NCBI RefSeq assembly: GCF_014235845.1
Contig: NZ_JACJUQ010000001.1
Span: 248,001-312,000 of the forward strand
Length of the DNA: 64,000 nt
DNA from: Pontivivens nitratireducens
GTDB taxonomy: Bacteria > Pseudomonadota > Alphaproteobacteria > Rhodobacterales > Rhodobacteraceae
Direction of reading: 5' to 3'
Position 1 is the stretch's first letter; every line of letters begins with the position of its first letter. This document shows, in pieces, positions 18,282-28,548 of the stretch. The position numbers and the translations under genes are program-made. Below the pieces are notes generated by a model, which was given only the letters and a program-made list of their open reading frames with translations, had not been told where the DNA came from and ran no database searches.

Positions 18282-18347
18282 GTCGAATTTTCGGGTCACG
18301 CGCACTTTCCGCATGACCCGGCAGGGGCCGCGGCCTACTGTCCGGTC

Positions 18348-20990
18348 ATGGACATTCCTCACGATTACATCCGCCTGCACGACGTTCCTGAAGGCTGCCT
18401 CCTGTCGCCGGAAAGATGGGGTGCGCGGGGCGCGCGTCTGGCCCGGCTGGCCGGACTTGGCCTGCCGGTGCCGCGCGGTCTGTTGCTGACCACCGATCTG
18501 ACCCGACAGATCGCGCAGGACGGTGCGCGCACGCATTTCGATGGCGTGTTGCGCGATACCTTCCAGACCCTGGGGGATGAGGTTCTGCTCAGCCTGCGCG
18601 CCTCACCCCCGCGCCCCGAATGGGGCGGGCCGGAGGCGCTGCTCAACATCGGGATCACCGACGCGCGGCTGCCCGCACTGATGACCCGCGTGGGCAAGCC
18701 CGGCGCGCTGGAGTTGTATTTCCGCCTGATCGAGGGCTACGCCACGATGGTGGAGGGGGTGGACCCCGAGGATTTCGAGAATCTGATGGCCGATCAGGTG
18801 AAATACTGGTCCGTCGCCTCCGAGGGGGACCTGCCCGAGGACGCGCGCGTCACCCTCGTCGATCAGGCCAAGGCGCTGTATCTGGACGAGGTGATGCAAC
18901 CGTTCCCGCAGGATCCGGTGGAGCAGTTATGTGCCGCCGTGGATGCAATGGCGCGCGGCTGGAACGGCGTCAGCGCCCGCATCCTGCGCGAAAGCCATGG
19001 CGCGCCGCCCGAGGCCGGGCTGGGCCTGATCGTGCAGCGGATGGCGTTCGGCATCGGGCAGGGTGTGTGCGGCGCAGGTGTCGTGCATCTGGTGGATGAG
19101 CGGACCGGCACGCCCGCGCTCTCGGGCCGGTTCCTGACCCAGGCGCAGGGCTATGACGCACTGATGGGGATGCGCACGCCGCACCTCATCACGCGTGAGG
19201 CGCGTGAGTCAGCCCGCCAATCTGCCCCTTCTCTGGAGGAGATTGCCCCCGACGCCCTGACCGATCTGCGAACGCATGGCAGCACCGTCGCCGCCGGTCT
19301 GGGCGACATTCACGGGTTCGAGTTTACGCTGGAGGACGGCAAGCTGTGGTTGCTCGATGCCGTGTTGACCCCTCGCTCCGCCCGCGCGGCCGTGCGCATC
19401 GCGACCGATCTGGCCCGCAACGGCGCAATATCGCGTGATGATGCGCTGTTGCGGATTGAACCGCGCACCTTGATCGAACATCTGCACCCGCAGATCGACC
19501 CGCGCGCGCCGCGCGATGTCTTCGGCTCCGGCCTTCCCGCCAGCCCGGGTGCCGCGACGGGCCGCATCGTTTTCTCACCCGAGGCGGCGATGCAAGCCGA
19601 GGCTCAAGGCGACAATGCCGTTCTGGTGCGCATGGAAACCAGCCCCGAGGATATTCGCGGCATGCACTCCGCCTGCGCGGTTCTGACAGTGCGTGGCGGC
19701 ATGACCAGCCATGCGGCGGTGATCGCGCGGGGGCTGGGCCTGCCTTGTGTGGTCGGCGCCGGGGATCTGCGCCTCGACATCCGCAACCGCCAGATCATCA
19801 GTCAGGACGGGCGCAGCTTCACCGAAGGCTCCCTCATCACGATCGACGGCACGCGTGGCGAAGTGCTGGCCGGCGCGCCCGAGATGATTCAGCCGGAACT
19901 GGACGGTGCGTTCGCCACCTTGATGAGCTGGGCCGATCAGGCGCGCGAAATGGGGGTCAGGGCCAATGCCGACACCCCGCAGGACGCCCGCGTCGCCCGC
20001 GGGTTCGAGGTGGACGGAATTGGCCTGTGCCGCACGGAGCACATGTTTTTCCAGGAGGATCGCATCACCTCGATGCGTGAAATGATCCTGGCCGATTCTT
20101 CCGAGGATCGCCGCCGCGCGCTGGCCGCACTCCTACCGATGCAACGGGGCGATTTTGTCGATCTGTTCGACATCATGCGCGGTTTGCCCGTCTGTATTCG
20201 CCTGCTCGACCCGCCCTTGCATGAGTTCCTGCCGCACAGTCGTGAGGAGATGCACGATCTGGCGGAGGCGATGGATATTCCCGTTTCGCAGGTTGTCGAG
20301 CGGGCCAAGGCGCTGGGGGAGTTCAACCCGATGCTGGGCAAACGCGGCGTACGTCTGGGCGTTACCATGCCCGAGATCTACGAGATGCAGGCCCGCGCGA
20401 TTTTTGAGGCCGCCGCCATCGTGAACACCCGCAATCTGGAACAGATCGTGCCCGAGATCATGATCCCCCTCGTATCCGCCAAGCGTGAGGTCGAGGTGGT
20501 CCGCAAGAATATCGAGGCTGTGGCAGCACAGGTCATGGCGGAGAGGGAGGTCACGTTGACCTATAAGCTCGGCATCATGGTCGAGACCCCGCGCGCCGCC
20601 CTGCGTGCCGGCGATCTGGCCACCGATTCGGCCTTCTTTTCCTTCGGTACGAACGATCTGACGCAAATGACCTATGGCCTCAGCCGGGACGACGCTGGAC
20701 GTTTCATGCGTGATTACGTCAATCTGGGCGTCTTTGCGGAGGATCCGTTCCACTCCCTCGACATCGAGGGGGTGGGAGAATTGCTGTTAATTGCCGCAAA
20801 ACGCGGTCGTAAGACGGATCCAGACCTTGTGCTTGGGCTGTGCGGGGAGCATGGTGGGGATCCGGGCTCGATTCACTTCTGCAAGCTTGCAGGCTTCGAT
20901 TACGTGTCTTGTTCACCCTTCCGTGCGCCCATAGCACGGCTCGCTGCTGCACAGGCGACATTGCTGTCGCGGAAGTCCGGTCAGGCATGA
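18348..20990 (+). CDS. Pyruvate phosphate dikinase-like protein with altered ATP-binding half
   Basis: 880 residues, PPDK length. The PEP/pyruvate half is intact: swivelling phosphohistidine His455 in GGMTSHAAVIAR, GLCRTEHMFF, RLLDPPLHEFLP, GTNDLTQMTYGLSRDD and Cys832 in GLCGEHGGDP. His455 and Cys832 keep the spacing known for PPDK. The N-terminal ATP-grasp half is divergent: usual GGKG is GARG, the region after SVR (normally GARASMPGMMDT) reads ASPPRPEWGGPEA, FTRNP is replaced by HLVDERTG, and GE(Y/F)LxNAQGED reads GRFLTQAQGYD. It may therefore not use ATP/AMP in the normal way. It follows glyS by 105 bases. Called PPDK-like rather than ppdK for that reason. Confidence 0.82.
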   Translation: MDIPHDYIRLHDVPEGCLLSPERWGARGARLARLAGLGLPVPRGLLLTTDLTRQIAQDGARTHFDGVLRDTFQTLGDEVLLSLRASPPRPEWGGPEALLNIGITDARLPALMTRVGKPGALELYFRLIEGYATMVEGVDPEDFENLMADQVKYWSVASEGDLPEDARVTLVDQAKALYLDEVMQPFPQDPVEQLCAAVDAMARGWNGVSARILRESHGAPPEAGLGLIVQRMAFGIGQGVCGAGVVHLVDERTGTPALSGRFLTQAQGYDALMGMRTPHLITREARESARQSAPSLEEIAPDALTDLRTHGSTVAAGLGDIHGFEFTLEDGKLWLLDAVLTPRSARAAVRIATDLARNGAISRDDALLRIEPRTLIEHLHPQIDPRAPRDVFGSGLPASPGAATGRIVFSPEAAMQAEAQGDNAVLVRMETSPEDIRGMHSACAVLTVRGGMTSHAAVIARGLGLPCVVGAGDLRLDIRNRQIISQDGRSFTEGSLITIDGTRGEVLAGAPEMIQPELDGAFATLMSWADQAREMGVRANADTPQDARVARGFEVDGIGLCRTEHMFFQEDRITSMREMILADSSEDRRRALAALLPMQRGDFVDLFDIMRGLPVCIRLLDPPLHEFLPHSREEMHDLAEAMDIPVSQVVERAKALGEFNPMLGKRGVRLGVTMPEIYEMQARAIFEAAAIVNTRNLEQIVPEIMIPLVSAKREVEVVRKNIEAVAAQVMAEREVTLTYKLGIMVETPRAALRAGDLATDSAFFSFGTNDLTQMTYGLSRDDAGRFMRDYVNLGVFAEDPFHSLDIEGVGELLLIAAKRGRKTDPDLVLGLCGEHGGDPGSIHFCKLAGFDYVSCSPFRAPIARLAAAQATLLSRKSGQA

Positions 20991-21123
20991 CTGGTGGCTA
21001 TGTCTTGCGCGCAATGCTCAAGGGTAGACTTTTTTGGAAAAAACCGTAAAACAGCGGAAATTGTCCCGGCCCTATCCGTTATGGGCCTCAGCGCCTTCTA
21101 GGTAAAACCCGGATCGATCGCCC

Positions 21124-21879
21124 ATGTTTGTACTACGGATTGTGAAATCTGCGCTTGCCGCAGCTATTGTTTCTTCTGCTTTCAGCGTGCCAGTGTTGGC
21201 GCAACAGCAGGTTGAGGATCAGATCAGTCGCCAGATTTCGCAGATGCTGACCCAGGAGCGGGCGGTGCTCAATGCCACCACGTCCGACCGTCTGCGTGAG
21301 CTGGGTGGCGCGGGGGATGCGCGAATCAGTGTGTCGCTGCCGACCGATGCCGCGATCGGCGCGGATGTGCGCAGTGAGCTTGCCCTTGAAATGCAGGACG
21401 ACGCCAACGGCTTTGCCGAACGGAGTATAACGGTCATACAGCCGATGGATCTGTTAACCCTCGACGCCATGCCCGCTGCCACCGGTGACGCGGAGTGGGA
21501 GTGTCTGGCAAAGGCGCTCTATTTCGAAGCACGTGGGGAGACGATCGCCGGTCAGATCGCGGTGGCCGAGGTTATCCTCAACCGGGTCGATCATTCCCGC
21601 TATCCCAACTCCGTCTGCGGTGTCGTCTCGCAGGGGTCCAGCCGCATGAACGCCTGCCAGTTTTCCTTCATGTGCGATGGTCGCAACGAAGTGATGAGCG
21701 AGCGCGCCGCGTGGGAGCGTATGGCGAAGATCGCCCGCGTCATGCTGGACGGCCGCCCGCGAATGCTGACGGCTGGCGCAACACATTACCATGCCGTCTC
21801 CGTCAATCCCGGTTGGGCAAGCCGGTTGGAGCAGACTGTCTGGATCGACGATCACAAATTCTACCGTTTCCCGACCTAG
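21124..21879 (+). CDS. Secreted cell wall hydrolase, SleB/CwlJ family
   Basis: 251 residues. A signal peptide ends near VPVLA (about residue 26), a helical stretch follows, and residues about 128-245 form a Hydrolase_2 domain starting [15 protein letters not shown], with [22 protein letters not shown] and [15 protein letters not shown]. SleB-type proteins cleave peptidoglycan; outside spore formers they are remodelling enzymes of the periplasm. The glutamate of YFEARGE is the likely catalytic acid. Cysteines in SVCGVV and NACQFSFMC could form disulfides. The stop is shared on the opposite strand with the ABC gene through a CTAG. Confidence 0.9.
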   Translation: MFVLRIVKSALAAAIVSSAFSVPVLAQQQVEDQISRQISQMLTQERAVLNATTSDRLRELGGAGDARISVSLPTDAAIGADVRSELALEMQDDANGFAERSITVIQPMDLLTLDAMPAATGDAEWECLAKALYFEARGETIAGQIAVAEVILNRVDHSRYPNSVCGVVSQGSSRMNACQFSFMCDGRNEVMSERAAWERMAKIARVMLDGRPRMLTAGATHYHAVSVNPGWASRLEQTVWIDDHKFYRFPT

Positions 21880-23624
21880 GCGTCGCTGCGAAACTGGGTG
21901 TCGTGCAGGTGGCGATAAAGCCCGCCTGACGCCATCAGCGCGTCGTGATCGCCGCTTTCGACCAATGCACCTTCGTTCAGAACGTGAATGACATCCGCAT
22001 CGCGGATCGTGCTGAGCCTGTGCGCGATGACGACCACCGTACGTCCATGCATCAACCGTTCGATCGCTTCCAGAACCTTGCGCTCGGACATGGTGTCCAA
22101 GGCGGCGGTCGGCTCATCCAGCAGTAGGATCGGCGCGTTCTTGAGCATGGCGCGCGCAATAGAGATCCGTTGTCTCTGCCCGCCGCTCAACCGACCACCC
22201 CCTTCACCGACGGGCGTTTCATAGCCGAGGTTTTGGCGCATGATGAAGTCGTGCGCGTTTGCGGCCCGTGCGGCCTCCTCAACCTCTGCGTCCGTTGCGT
22301 CCGGCCGGCCCATGCGGATGTTGTCCGCAATGGTGGTGTCGAACAGGAACGCGTCCTGACCCACCAGCGCCACATTCCGGCGCAGGCTGTCGGTCGTGAC
22401 CGCGGAGACGTCCTGATCGTCGATGGCGATGCGCCCCGACTGCGCCTGGTGCAGGCGTGATATCAGGGACAGCACCGTCGACTTTCCGCCCCCCGACGGC
22501 CCGACCAACGCTGTTACCTTGCGGGCGGGTATGGTCAGGGACAGGTCGTGCAGCACAGCCTGCTCACCATAGGAAAACCGGGCGTTCTCGATGACGATTT
22601 CACCCTCACGCACTTTCAGATCAGCCCCGTCCATGCGTTCGCTGCTGTCTGGCGCGGTGTCGAGGATGTCGTAGACCATGCGCACACCGACAAGATGTTT
22701 CTGGTAATCCACGTTGAACTTGCCCAAGCGTTTCGCGGGTTCGTAGACCAGCATGAATGCGGTGATGAACGAAAACAGCGATCCCGCGTCCAATTCACCG
22801 GCGGCGATCTGCGTGCCGCCATATAGGATGATCGCCGCAAAGGCGAACCCGCCCAACATGTCCATGATTGGAGAGGTCGCATTGCTGAGCCGGGCGATCT
22901 TGTTGTTCAGTTTGCGCACCCGCTCAACCACCTGTTCCATGTCATTGGCAAGCCGCTGTTCGATGCGGAACGACTTGATGACACGCGCGCCCAGCACGAC
23001 CTCCTTCACCAGTCCGATCAAACGACCGACGGATGCGAATTCGGTGCGCGCGACGGTGGTCATCCGACGCATCACGGTAACGATTACGAAGATGGCGGGT
23101 GGTGCCACGAACAACGCGATGAACGCCATGATCGGGTCCTGATAGAACATTATTCCGACCAGACCCGCCATGGTCAGCAGATCGCGCCCGACCGATTGTA
23201 CGAGAACCTGAATGGCCTGCCTGACGGCGGTCACGCCTGTCTGGAACCGCACAACCAGATCACCGATATCCTGCGCGTCCACCCAGCTTAACGACTGGGC
23301 CTGCGTTCGCTCGAACATCCGCAATTGCATGTCGGCCACGATACGGTTGCCGATACGGGCCAGCACGATTGCGGCGGCGTAGGTGGTCACACCGCGCAGG
23401 ATGAAAATCACGATGACACTGATCGCCACGGTCCAGACCAAGGCCGGCTGCGGGTCGATGAAGACGTTGTTGATCACGTCCTCCATCACATAGGCAACCA
23501 ACGCCGTCATGGCGGAGGAAACAGCCAGCAACACGAAGCCCACCATATAGCCGACCCAGTGTTGCCGGGCGTTTTCCCCCAGCAATCTGCGTGTCAGGGC
23601 CCAGGTCGGGACATCGTTCTCCAT
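21876..23624 (-). CDS. ABC exporter, fused permease and ATPase
   Basis: 582 residues. A six-helix exporter transmembrane domain (residues about 20-310) is followed by an ATPase domain with Walker [12 protein letters not shown]-loop, signature [14 protein letters not shown], Walker [13 protein letters not shown] and H-loop VIAHRLSTI. It is a half-transporter that would dimerise, of the MsbA/LmrA type that exports lipids, drugs or peptides. ATG 23624 is chosen for its AGGAAAGAG site; another ATG lies 24 bases upstream. It is followed (on the plus side) by guaA on the same strand, 60 bases upstream of it. Substrate not evident. Confidence 0.92.
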   Translation of the reverse strand: MENDVPTWALTRRLLGENARQHWVGYMVGFVLLAVSSAMTALVAYVMEDVINNVFIDPQPALVWTVAISVIVIFILRGVTTYAAAIVLARIGNRIVADMQLRMFERTQAQSLSWVDAQDIGDLVVRFQTGVTAVRQAIQVLVQSVGRDLLTMAGLVGIMFYQDPIMAFIALFVAPPAIFVIVTVMRRMTTVARTEFASVGRLIGLVKEVVLGARVIKSFRIEQRLANDMEQVVERVRKLNNKIARLSNATSPIMDMLGGFAFAAIILYGGTQIAAGELDAGSLFSFITAFMLVYEPAKRLGKFNVDYQKHLVGVRMVYDILDTAPDSSERMDGADLKVREGEIVIENARFSYGEQAVLHDLSLTIPARKVTALVGPSGGGKSTVLSLISRLHQAQSGRIAIDDQDVSAVTTDSLRRNVALVGQDAFLFDTTIADNIRMGRPDATDAEVEEAARAANAHDFIMRQNLGYETPVGEGGGRLSGGQRQRISIARAMLKNAPILLLDEPTAALDTMSERKVLEAIERLMHGRTVVVIAHRLSTIRDADVIHVLNEGALVESGDHDALMASGGLYRHLHDTQFRSDA

Positions 23625-23684
23625 CGGGCGCTCTTTCCTGTGTGACATGGCACTTCAGATGGTCATGGGGTGGGGATTATCCAG

Positions 23685-25247
23685 TTATTCCCACTCGATG
23701 GTGCCCGGAGGTTTCGAGGTAATGTCATAGGTCACGCGATTGATGCCCGGAACCTCGTTGATGATCCGTGTCGCGGTCTCACCCAGAAAATCGTGGCTGA
23801 ACGGATAGTAATCCGCGGTCATGCCATCGACACTGGTGACGGCGCGCAGGGCGCAGGCGAAATCATAGGTTCGCCCGTCGCCCATCACGCCCACCGTGCG
23901 CACGGGCAGGATCGCGACGAAGGCCTGCCAGATCTCATCGTACAGGTTATGTCTGCGGATCTGATCGATATAGACCGCGTCCGCCTCACGCAGGATGTCG
24001 AGTTTCTGGCGTGTGATCTCACCCGGGCAGCGAATGGCGAGGCCGGGGCCGGGGAAGGGGTGCCGACCGATGAAGGCATCGGGCAGGCCCAGTTCATGCC
24101 CCAGCGCACGAACCTCATCCTTGAACAGTTCGCGCAGAGGCTCGACCAGCTTGAGGCCCATCTTCTCAGGCAGACCGCCTACATTGTGGTGCGACTTGAT
24201 GGTGACACTGGGGCCGCCGCTGAACGAGACGCTCTCGATCACGTCGGGGTAGAGGGTGCCCTGAGCCAGAAACTTCGCCCCGCCGACCTCCGCCGCGTGT
24301 TTCTGGAACACGTCGATGAACAGCTTGCCGATTATCTTGCGCTTGGTTTCCGGGTCGGACACGCCGTCCAGCTCACCCAGGAACAGGTCCTGCTCATCCG
24401 CGTGGATCAGGGGCATGTTGTAGTGGTCGCGGAACATCTTCACGACTTCTTCCGCCTCCCCTTTTCGCAGCAGGCCGTGATCCACGAACACGCAGGTCAG
24501 CTGATCGCCGATCGCTTCGTGGATCAGCACGGCCGCGACGGAACTGTCCACGCCGCCGGACAGGCCGCAGATGACCTTTGCATCACCGACCTGTTCACGG
24601 ATCAGGCGGATCGCCTCATCCTTGTAGGCGTCCATCGTCCAGTCGCCGGTGAAGCCTGCCAGCTTGACGAAGTTCTCGTACAGCGTCTTTCCGTTCGGGG
24701 TGTGGTGCACCTCGGGGTGGAACTGCACGGCGTAGAACTGACGCTCCAGATCGGCGGTCACGGCGAAAGGTGCGTTGGGTGACGTGCCGTAGACGGCAAA
24801 TCCGGGCGCAAGCTCACTGACATGGTCGCCATGGCTCATCCAGACCTGCTCCCGCGTGTCCAGGAACCAGCCCGTCAGCAGGTCGATCCGTTGTTCCGCC
24901 GGGGTGACGTAGGCGCGACCGAACTCAGACGTGCCGTGCCCGCGCAGGACTTTCCCGCCCAGCTCCTGCATCATCACCTGTTGGCCGTAGCAAATGCCCA
25001 GGATGGGAACGCCCAGCGTGAACACGCTCCGGGGCGGGCGGGGCGAATTTTCGTCCATGACACTGGCCGGACCCCCTGACAGGATCACGGCCTTGGGGGC
25101 GAACTCCTGCAAGAACGCGTCGGTCACGTTCTGGAAGGGGTGGATTTCGCAAAAGACGTTCAGCTCTCTCAGGCGACGCGCGATCAGCTGCGTAACCTGT
25201 GATCCGAAGTCGATGATGAGAAGGCGGTCATGGGCGATGTCTGTCAT
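23685..25247 (-). CDS. guaA: GMP synthase (glutamine-hydrolysing)
   Basis: 520 residues. It aminates XMP to GMP using glutamine and ATP. Class I glutamine amidotransferase domain with the nucleophile loop [17 protein letters not shown] region and HPE motif ([10 protein letters not shown]); ATP pyrophosphatase domain with the P-loop [13 protein letters not shown]-terminal dimerisation domain ending [10 protein letters not shown], the classical GuaA terminus. Start: M at 25247 ([10 protein letters not shown]) or two codons upstream (25253); no strong ribosome site separates them. Divergent from the IscA-type gene across a 277-base region. Confidence 0.97.
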   Translation of the reverse strand: MTDIAHDRLLIIDFGSQVTQLIARRLRELNVFCEIHPFQNVTDAFLQEFAPKAVILSGGPASVMDENSPRPPRSVFTLGVPILGICYGQQVMMQELGGKVLRGHGTSEFGRAYVTPAEQRIDLLTGWFLDTREQVWMSHGDHVSELAPGFAVYGTSPNAPFAVTADLERQFYAVQFHPEVHHTPNGKTLYENFVKLAGFTGDWTMDAYKDEAIRLIREQVGDAKVICGLSGGVDSSVAAVLIHEAIGDQLTCVFVDHGLLRKGEAEEVVKMFRDHYNMPLIHADEQDLFLGELDGVSDPETKRKIIGKLFIDVFQKHAAEVGGAKFLAQGTLYPDVIESVSFSGGPSVTIKSHHNVGGLPEKMGLKLVEPLRELFKDEVRALGHELGLPDAFIGRHPFPGPGLAIRCPGEITRQKLDILREADAVYIDQIRRHNLYDEIWQAFVAILPVRTVGVMGDGRTYDFACALRAVTSVDGMTADYYPFSHDFLGETATRIINEVPGINRVTYDITSKPPGTIEWE

Positions 25248-25438
25248 GGGCATCCGATACGGTGCGGCGCGGATTCGGGCAAGGCCGCGATGCGCCCGCA
25301 GACGCTTTCCCAGCAGAATTCCCGTATGGTAAAGTCGGATCGGTTGCAGCGGAGCGCGTAGCGTTCATATTTTCGCAGTCCTGCGCACCACGGGTTACAG
25401 GGCGATCCTCGGACGCAATCCTGCAAACGTTCCGCCCG

Positions 25439-25458
25439 GTTCGCCGCTTACGCCGAAC
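25439..25458. promoter_or_regulatory. Imperfect inverted repeat upstream of the IscA-type gene
   Basis: GTTCG at 25439-25443 and CGAAC at 25454-25458 with additional partial symmetry between them. A possible promoter (TTGAGG 25467-25472, 16 bases, TTATCT 25489-25494) lies just downstream. It may be an operator or a simple hairpin; the regulator is unknown. The rest of the 277-base guaA/IscA gap shows nothing else I can name. Confidence 0.3.
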
Positions 25459-25524
25459 GGAGGGGGTTGAGGACTGCCGCCCAGCATCTTATCTTTCTGG
25501 TCAGGTATTTTGAGGAGTTCGCCC

Positions 25525-25875
25525 ATGTTCGCCATACCCGGCAAGCAGGCCGTCACCATCACAGATCGCGCCGCGTCGCAGATCCGCAAGTTGATGCAGA
25601 AGGGGGAGACGAAGGGTCTCCGCGTCGGTGTCAAGAAGGGCGGCTGTGCAGGCATGGAATACACCATGAACTACGTGGATGAGGTCGACCCTCTGGATGA
25701 GGTGGTCGAGCAGGACGGCGCACGGGTCATGATTGCCCCGATGGCGCAGATGTTCCTGTTCGGGACCGAGATCGACTATACCACATCGCTGCTCGAATCC
25801 GGCTTTGCGTTCAACAATCCCAACGTGACGGAAGCCTGCGGCTGCGGTGAATCGATCAAGTTCGCCGATATGTGA
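25525..25875 (+). CDS. HesB/IscA-family iron-sulfur cluster assembly protein
   Basis: 116 residues. A-type carrier that accepts and passes on Fe-S clusters. The three conserved cysteines are present: one in KKGGCAGMEY and two in EACGCGESIKF. Length is a little over the usual 105-110. The sequence ITDRAASQIRKLMQKGETKGLRVGVKKGGCAG looks closer to SufA/IscA of alphaproteobacteria than to the ErpA group, but this is not certain, so no symbol is given. ATG 25525 has GAGGAG upstream at 25512-25517. A second Fe-S assembly protein (DUF59) lies at 31355. tpiA follows 84 bases later. Confidence 0.93.
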   Translation: MFAIPGKQAVTITDRAASQIRKLMQKGETKGLRVGVKKGGCAGMEYTMNYVDEVDPLDEVVEQDGARVMIAPMAQMFLFGTEIDYTTSLLESGFAFNNPNVTEACGCGESIKFADM

Positions 25876-25959
25876 GGCGCGCCACGCCCTCAGTCCAGGG
25901 TGCAATTCCGGATGCGCTGCGCTAAGTATGTCGCAACGCAATGAACCCAAGGACCGACC

Positions 25960-26703
25960 ATGCCGCAAATTCGCCCTCTCGTCGCTGGAAACTGGAAGAT
26001 GAACGGCCTGCGCGCCGCCTTGAGCGAGGTTGAGGCGCTCGCCTCGGCGCATTCTTCACCCGCCTGCGATGTCTTGTTGTGCCCGCCTGCAACGCTGATC
26101 GGTGCGATGGTCGATGCGGCGCAGGGCAGCCCGATCCAGGTCGGCGGGCAGGATTGCCACGCGGCGCAATCGGGTGCCCATACCGGCGATATCGCGGCGG
26201 AGATGATTGCGGATGCGGGCGGCACGGCAGTGATCGTCGGTCATTCCGAACGCCGCGCCGATCACGCCGAGGATGATGCGACGGTCAAGGCGAAGGCCGA
26301 GGCCGCATTGCGGGCCGGTCTGCTCGCCGTGGTCTGTGTCGGAGAAACGGAGGCGGACAGGGATGCGGGCCGAACGCTGGACGTCGTTCTGGGCCAGCTC
26401 GCCGGTTCGCTGCCCGACGGTGCATCGGCGGAGAATACCGTCATCGCGTATGAGCCGGTCTGGGCCATCGGTACGGGTCGCGTGCCTCAGATCTCGGACA
26501 TCGCACAGGTTCACGATGCCCTGCGCGGCGCGCTCACCGATCGTTTGGACGATGGTGCTTCGGTTCGCCTGCTCTATGGCGGGTCGGTCAAGCCGTCCAA
26601 TGCCGCGGAGATTTTCGCGGTCGAAAACGTCAATGGTGGTTTGGTCGGCGGCGCCTCGCTGAAGGCCGCCGATTTCGGTGGGATCATCGCCGCAACGGCG
26701 TGA
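25960..26703 (+). CDS. tpiA: Triosephosphate isomerase
   Basis: 247 residues, the standard TIM barrel size. It interconverts glyceraldehyde 3-phosphate and dihydroxyacetone phosphate. Catalytic lysine in AGNWKMNG, histidine in VIVGHSERR and glutamate in [12 protein letters not shown] are all present, as are the phosphate-binding LYGGSVKP and GGLVGGASL. Start ATG 25960 has AAGGA upstream. It may be cotranscribed with the IscA-type gene, 84 bases upstream. The convergent gene ends 6 bases away. Nearby glpK supplies glycerol 3-phosphate that feeds into this step, but there is no operon link. Confidence 0.97.
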   Translation: MPQIRPLVAGNWKMNGLRAALSEVEALASAHSSPACDVLLCPPATLIGAMVDAAQGSPIQVGGQDCHAAQSGAHTGDIAAEMIADAGGTAVIVGHSERRADHAEDDATVKAKAEAALRAGLLAVVCVGETEADRDAGRTLDVVLGQLAGSLPDGASAENTVIAYEPVWAIGTGRVPQISDIAQVHDALRGALTDRLDDGASVRLLYGGSVKPSNAAEIFAVENVNGGLVGGASLKAADFGGIIAATA

Positions 26704-26709
26704 TCGCGA

Positions 26710-27171
26710 TCAGGTGCGCTGCCCCATCAGGGCGCGCGCCTGACCGACCCAGTCGTCACGGACCGGGCGGTCGCGGAAGGCGGTGAGGTTTTCGCTCAAC
26801 TCAGCGATATTCGCCTCGGTCATCTGTGCCAGCTGCGCGAAGGAGGTCAGACCCATCGCATTCAGTTCAGCTGCCATCTTGGGGCCGACACCTTTCAACG
26901 CGGTCAGATCGTCGGCTTCGGCGGCCTCGACAGCCTTGGCCTCTTCCTCGGCTTCCTCCAGATCCTCATCATGCAGGTCGCCCTCGGTCAGAACGACCGA
27001 TCCGGCCATTGCCGGTGTCGATGCCATGTCGGGCATGACCTCACGAAACAGGGGGGAGAACCGCCATTCGAGACCGAACACCGGTGCGACAGGCGACATG
27101 CTCATCCAATAGTCGATTACCGTTTCACCCTTTTGCGGAACGAGCAGGGCGGGGAGCGTTTGCATCATCAT
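26710..27171 (-). CDS. Small protein with C-terminal helix-hairpin-helix domain
   Basis: 153 residues. The N-terminal third (DYWMSMSPVAPVFGLEWRF) is unrecognised; an acidic linker (HDEDLEEAEEEAK) follows; residues about 90-150 hold a helix-hairpin-helix-like domain beginning DDLTALKGVGPKMAAELNAM and ending DDWVGQARALM. The same domain ends the protein encoded at 42389 inside the nuo operon (DDLKRIKGVGPKLEQ to DEWVAQAQTL), so the two are paralogues in that part. Start ATG 27171 with AGAAGG upstream is the first of three in-line ATGs. No function is assigned; HhH motifs often bind DNA, but this type is also found in complex I associated proteins. Confidence 0.75.
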   Translation of the reverse strand: MMMQTLPALLVPQKGETVIDYWMSMSPVAPVFGLEWRFSPLFREVMPDMASTPAMAGSVVLTEGDLHDEDLEEAEEEAKAVEAAEADDLTALKGVGPKMAAELNAMGLTSFAQLAQMTEANIAELSENLTAFRDRPVRDDWVGQARALMGQRT

Positions 27172-27240
27172 GGCGATACCTTCTGGATATGCTGCACCGC
27201 AACAATACAGCACTTTCTGCTGCGGTGCAACTTTAGGATA

Positions 27241-28353
27241 TCAGGCCATGTGCCGATTGGCCTGAACCAGGCCATAATGCCGTGCGAGACGTCCCAGCGC
27301 GATTTTCAGAACGACCTTTCCCGACCGTGCCGACCACCCCATTCGACGTTCGGCGGTTTCCAGCCCCTCCAGAAAACAGCAGCACCGCATGGTTATATCG
27401 GCGAGCCCCGGCCCGAGGGCGCTGAACGCCTCCGTCACGCGGTTCCGCGCATCCTGCGGACCGGCCAGGCGGTCACCGCCGCCGGACATTCCGCCATCGT
27501 GCACGGTCAGGAACCGGTCCCAGTTCTGCCCGACGCGCGGGCCCATTTGCGCCCGCTCGAATTCCTCGCGCAGGCGCTCACCGGCCTCAAGTTCCACGGG
27601 GTCCAGGAACGGCTTGCCGTCGCTGCCCTTGCGACGTGCCAGCAGGGCGAGGGGGCTTTCCGCCAGATTGACGCGCATTGTGCGCGTGCTGCCGTCTTCC
27701 TCCATCACCAGACGTTCACCGGAAACCTGATGAGGAGCCGCTTCCGCCCCCCTCTTGCGCGCGGCGTCGCCCTCCAGCAGTCGGGCCAGCGCCGTGCGAC
27801 CCGGGGCGGTGATGGCATAGCGCATGATCTTTCCGCGACCGGTAGGGGCGATCCAGTCGCGCAGGCGAAAGGCCTCGACTACGGTAACGGGGCAGGTGGC
27901 GATACGAGTGGTGGTGGTGCCGGACTTGCGGAACACCACGGCCAGTTCCATGCCGCCACTGACGGCGAGGAAGGCACCGGTCTCGCTCAACCGGCGCAGG
28001 ATACGACGGGCCTCCCGCTCGATCTGCGAATCCGAGAGAGGCGTGGCGAGTGCTTGCGTGGTCATGGTCATGATCTCCTCGAACGGAAGATCGCTCACAT
28101 CGGTCCTGCCGGGCAGATTCGCTGTGGCACGGTCGAGACAACGGTCGAGGATCGGATCCTCTCGCAATTGTTCGATACGCCGCATGGCGCGGGAAAAGGA
28201 GGACGCATGGCGCCCGGTTTCGCGCGCCAACCTGCGCAGCGGCACCGACAGGCCGACATGCGCAAGATAGCCGAGATAGCTCGCGGACGGGCAACCGGTA
28301 AATCCGGCGCACGCCTTCGCATCGGCTGCGATGGCAAGAGGGGGAATGAGCAA
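27241..28353 (-). CDS. DUF6456 helix-turn-helix protein
   Basis: 370 residues. The N-terminal part (YLGYLAHVGLSVPLRRLARETGRHASSFSRAMRRIEQ split around a likely helix-turn-helix at residues about 35-60) looks DNA-binding; the C-terminal region with GERLREEFERAQMGPRVGQNWDRF is typical of DUF6456. These are alphaproteobacterial regulators whose targets are mostly not characterised. The start is a TTG at 28353 with no good ribosome site, so a downstream start is possible. It is divergent from the small gene at 28549 across an AT-rich 195-base region. Confidence 0.8.
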   Translation of the reverse strand: MLIPPLAIAADAKACAGFTGCPSASYLGYLAHVGLSVPLRRLARETGRHASSFSRAMRRIEQLREDPILDRCLDRATANLPGRTDVSDLPFEEIMTMTTQALATPLSDSQIEREARRILRRLSETGAFLAVSGGMELAVVFRKSGTTTTRIATCPVTVVEAFRLRDWIAPTGRGKIMRYAITAPGRTALARLLEGDAARKRGAEAAPHQVSGERLVMEEDGSTRTMRVNLAESPLALLARRKGSDGKPFLDPVELEAGERLREEFERAQMGPRVGQNWDRFLTVHDGGMSGGGDRLAGPQDARNRVTEAFSALGPGLADITMRCCCFLEGLETAERRMGWSARSGKVVLKIALGRLARHYGLVQANRHMA

Positions 28354-28548
28354 GGGTCTAACCGTTCTGAAATTTAAAAAGTGATAAAAAGGCTTCTAAA
28401 AATGTCGGTAATCCATGGGTAACCGCCGAATCCTTCCAAAGTGTTAACGCGACCGCACAACCGCGCGCTGAACGATATTCAGGCGCAACACCCGTGTGAG
28501 GCGGACGATGATCCCGGTATTCAAACGCATATTCCGGAAGGTCATTTC

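Noticed and set aside
21020-21050. T-rich/A-rich run before the cell wall hydrolase gene as terminator
   Set aside because: TTTTTTGGAAAAAA cannot make a usual GC-rich stem; no terminator called.
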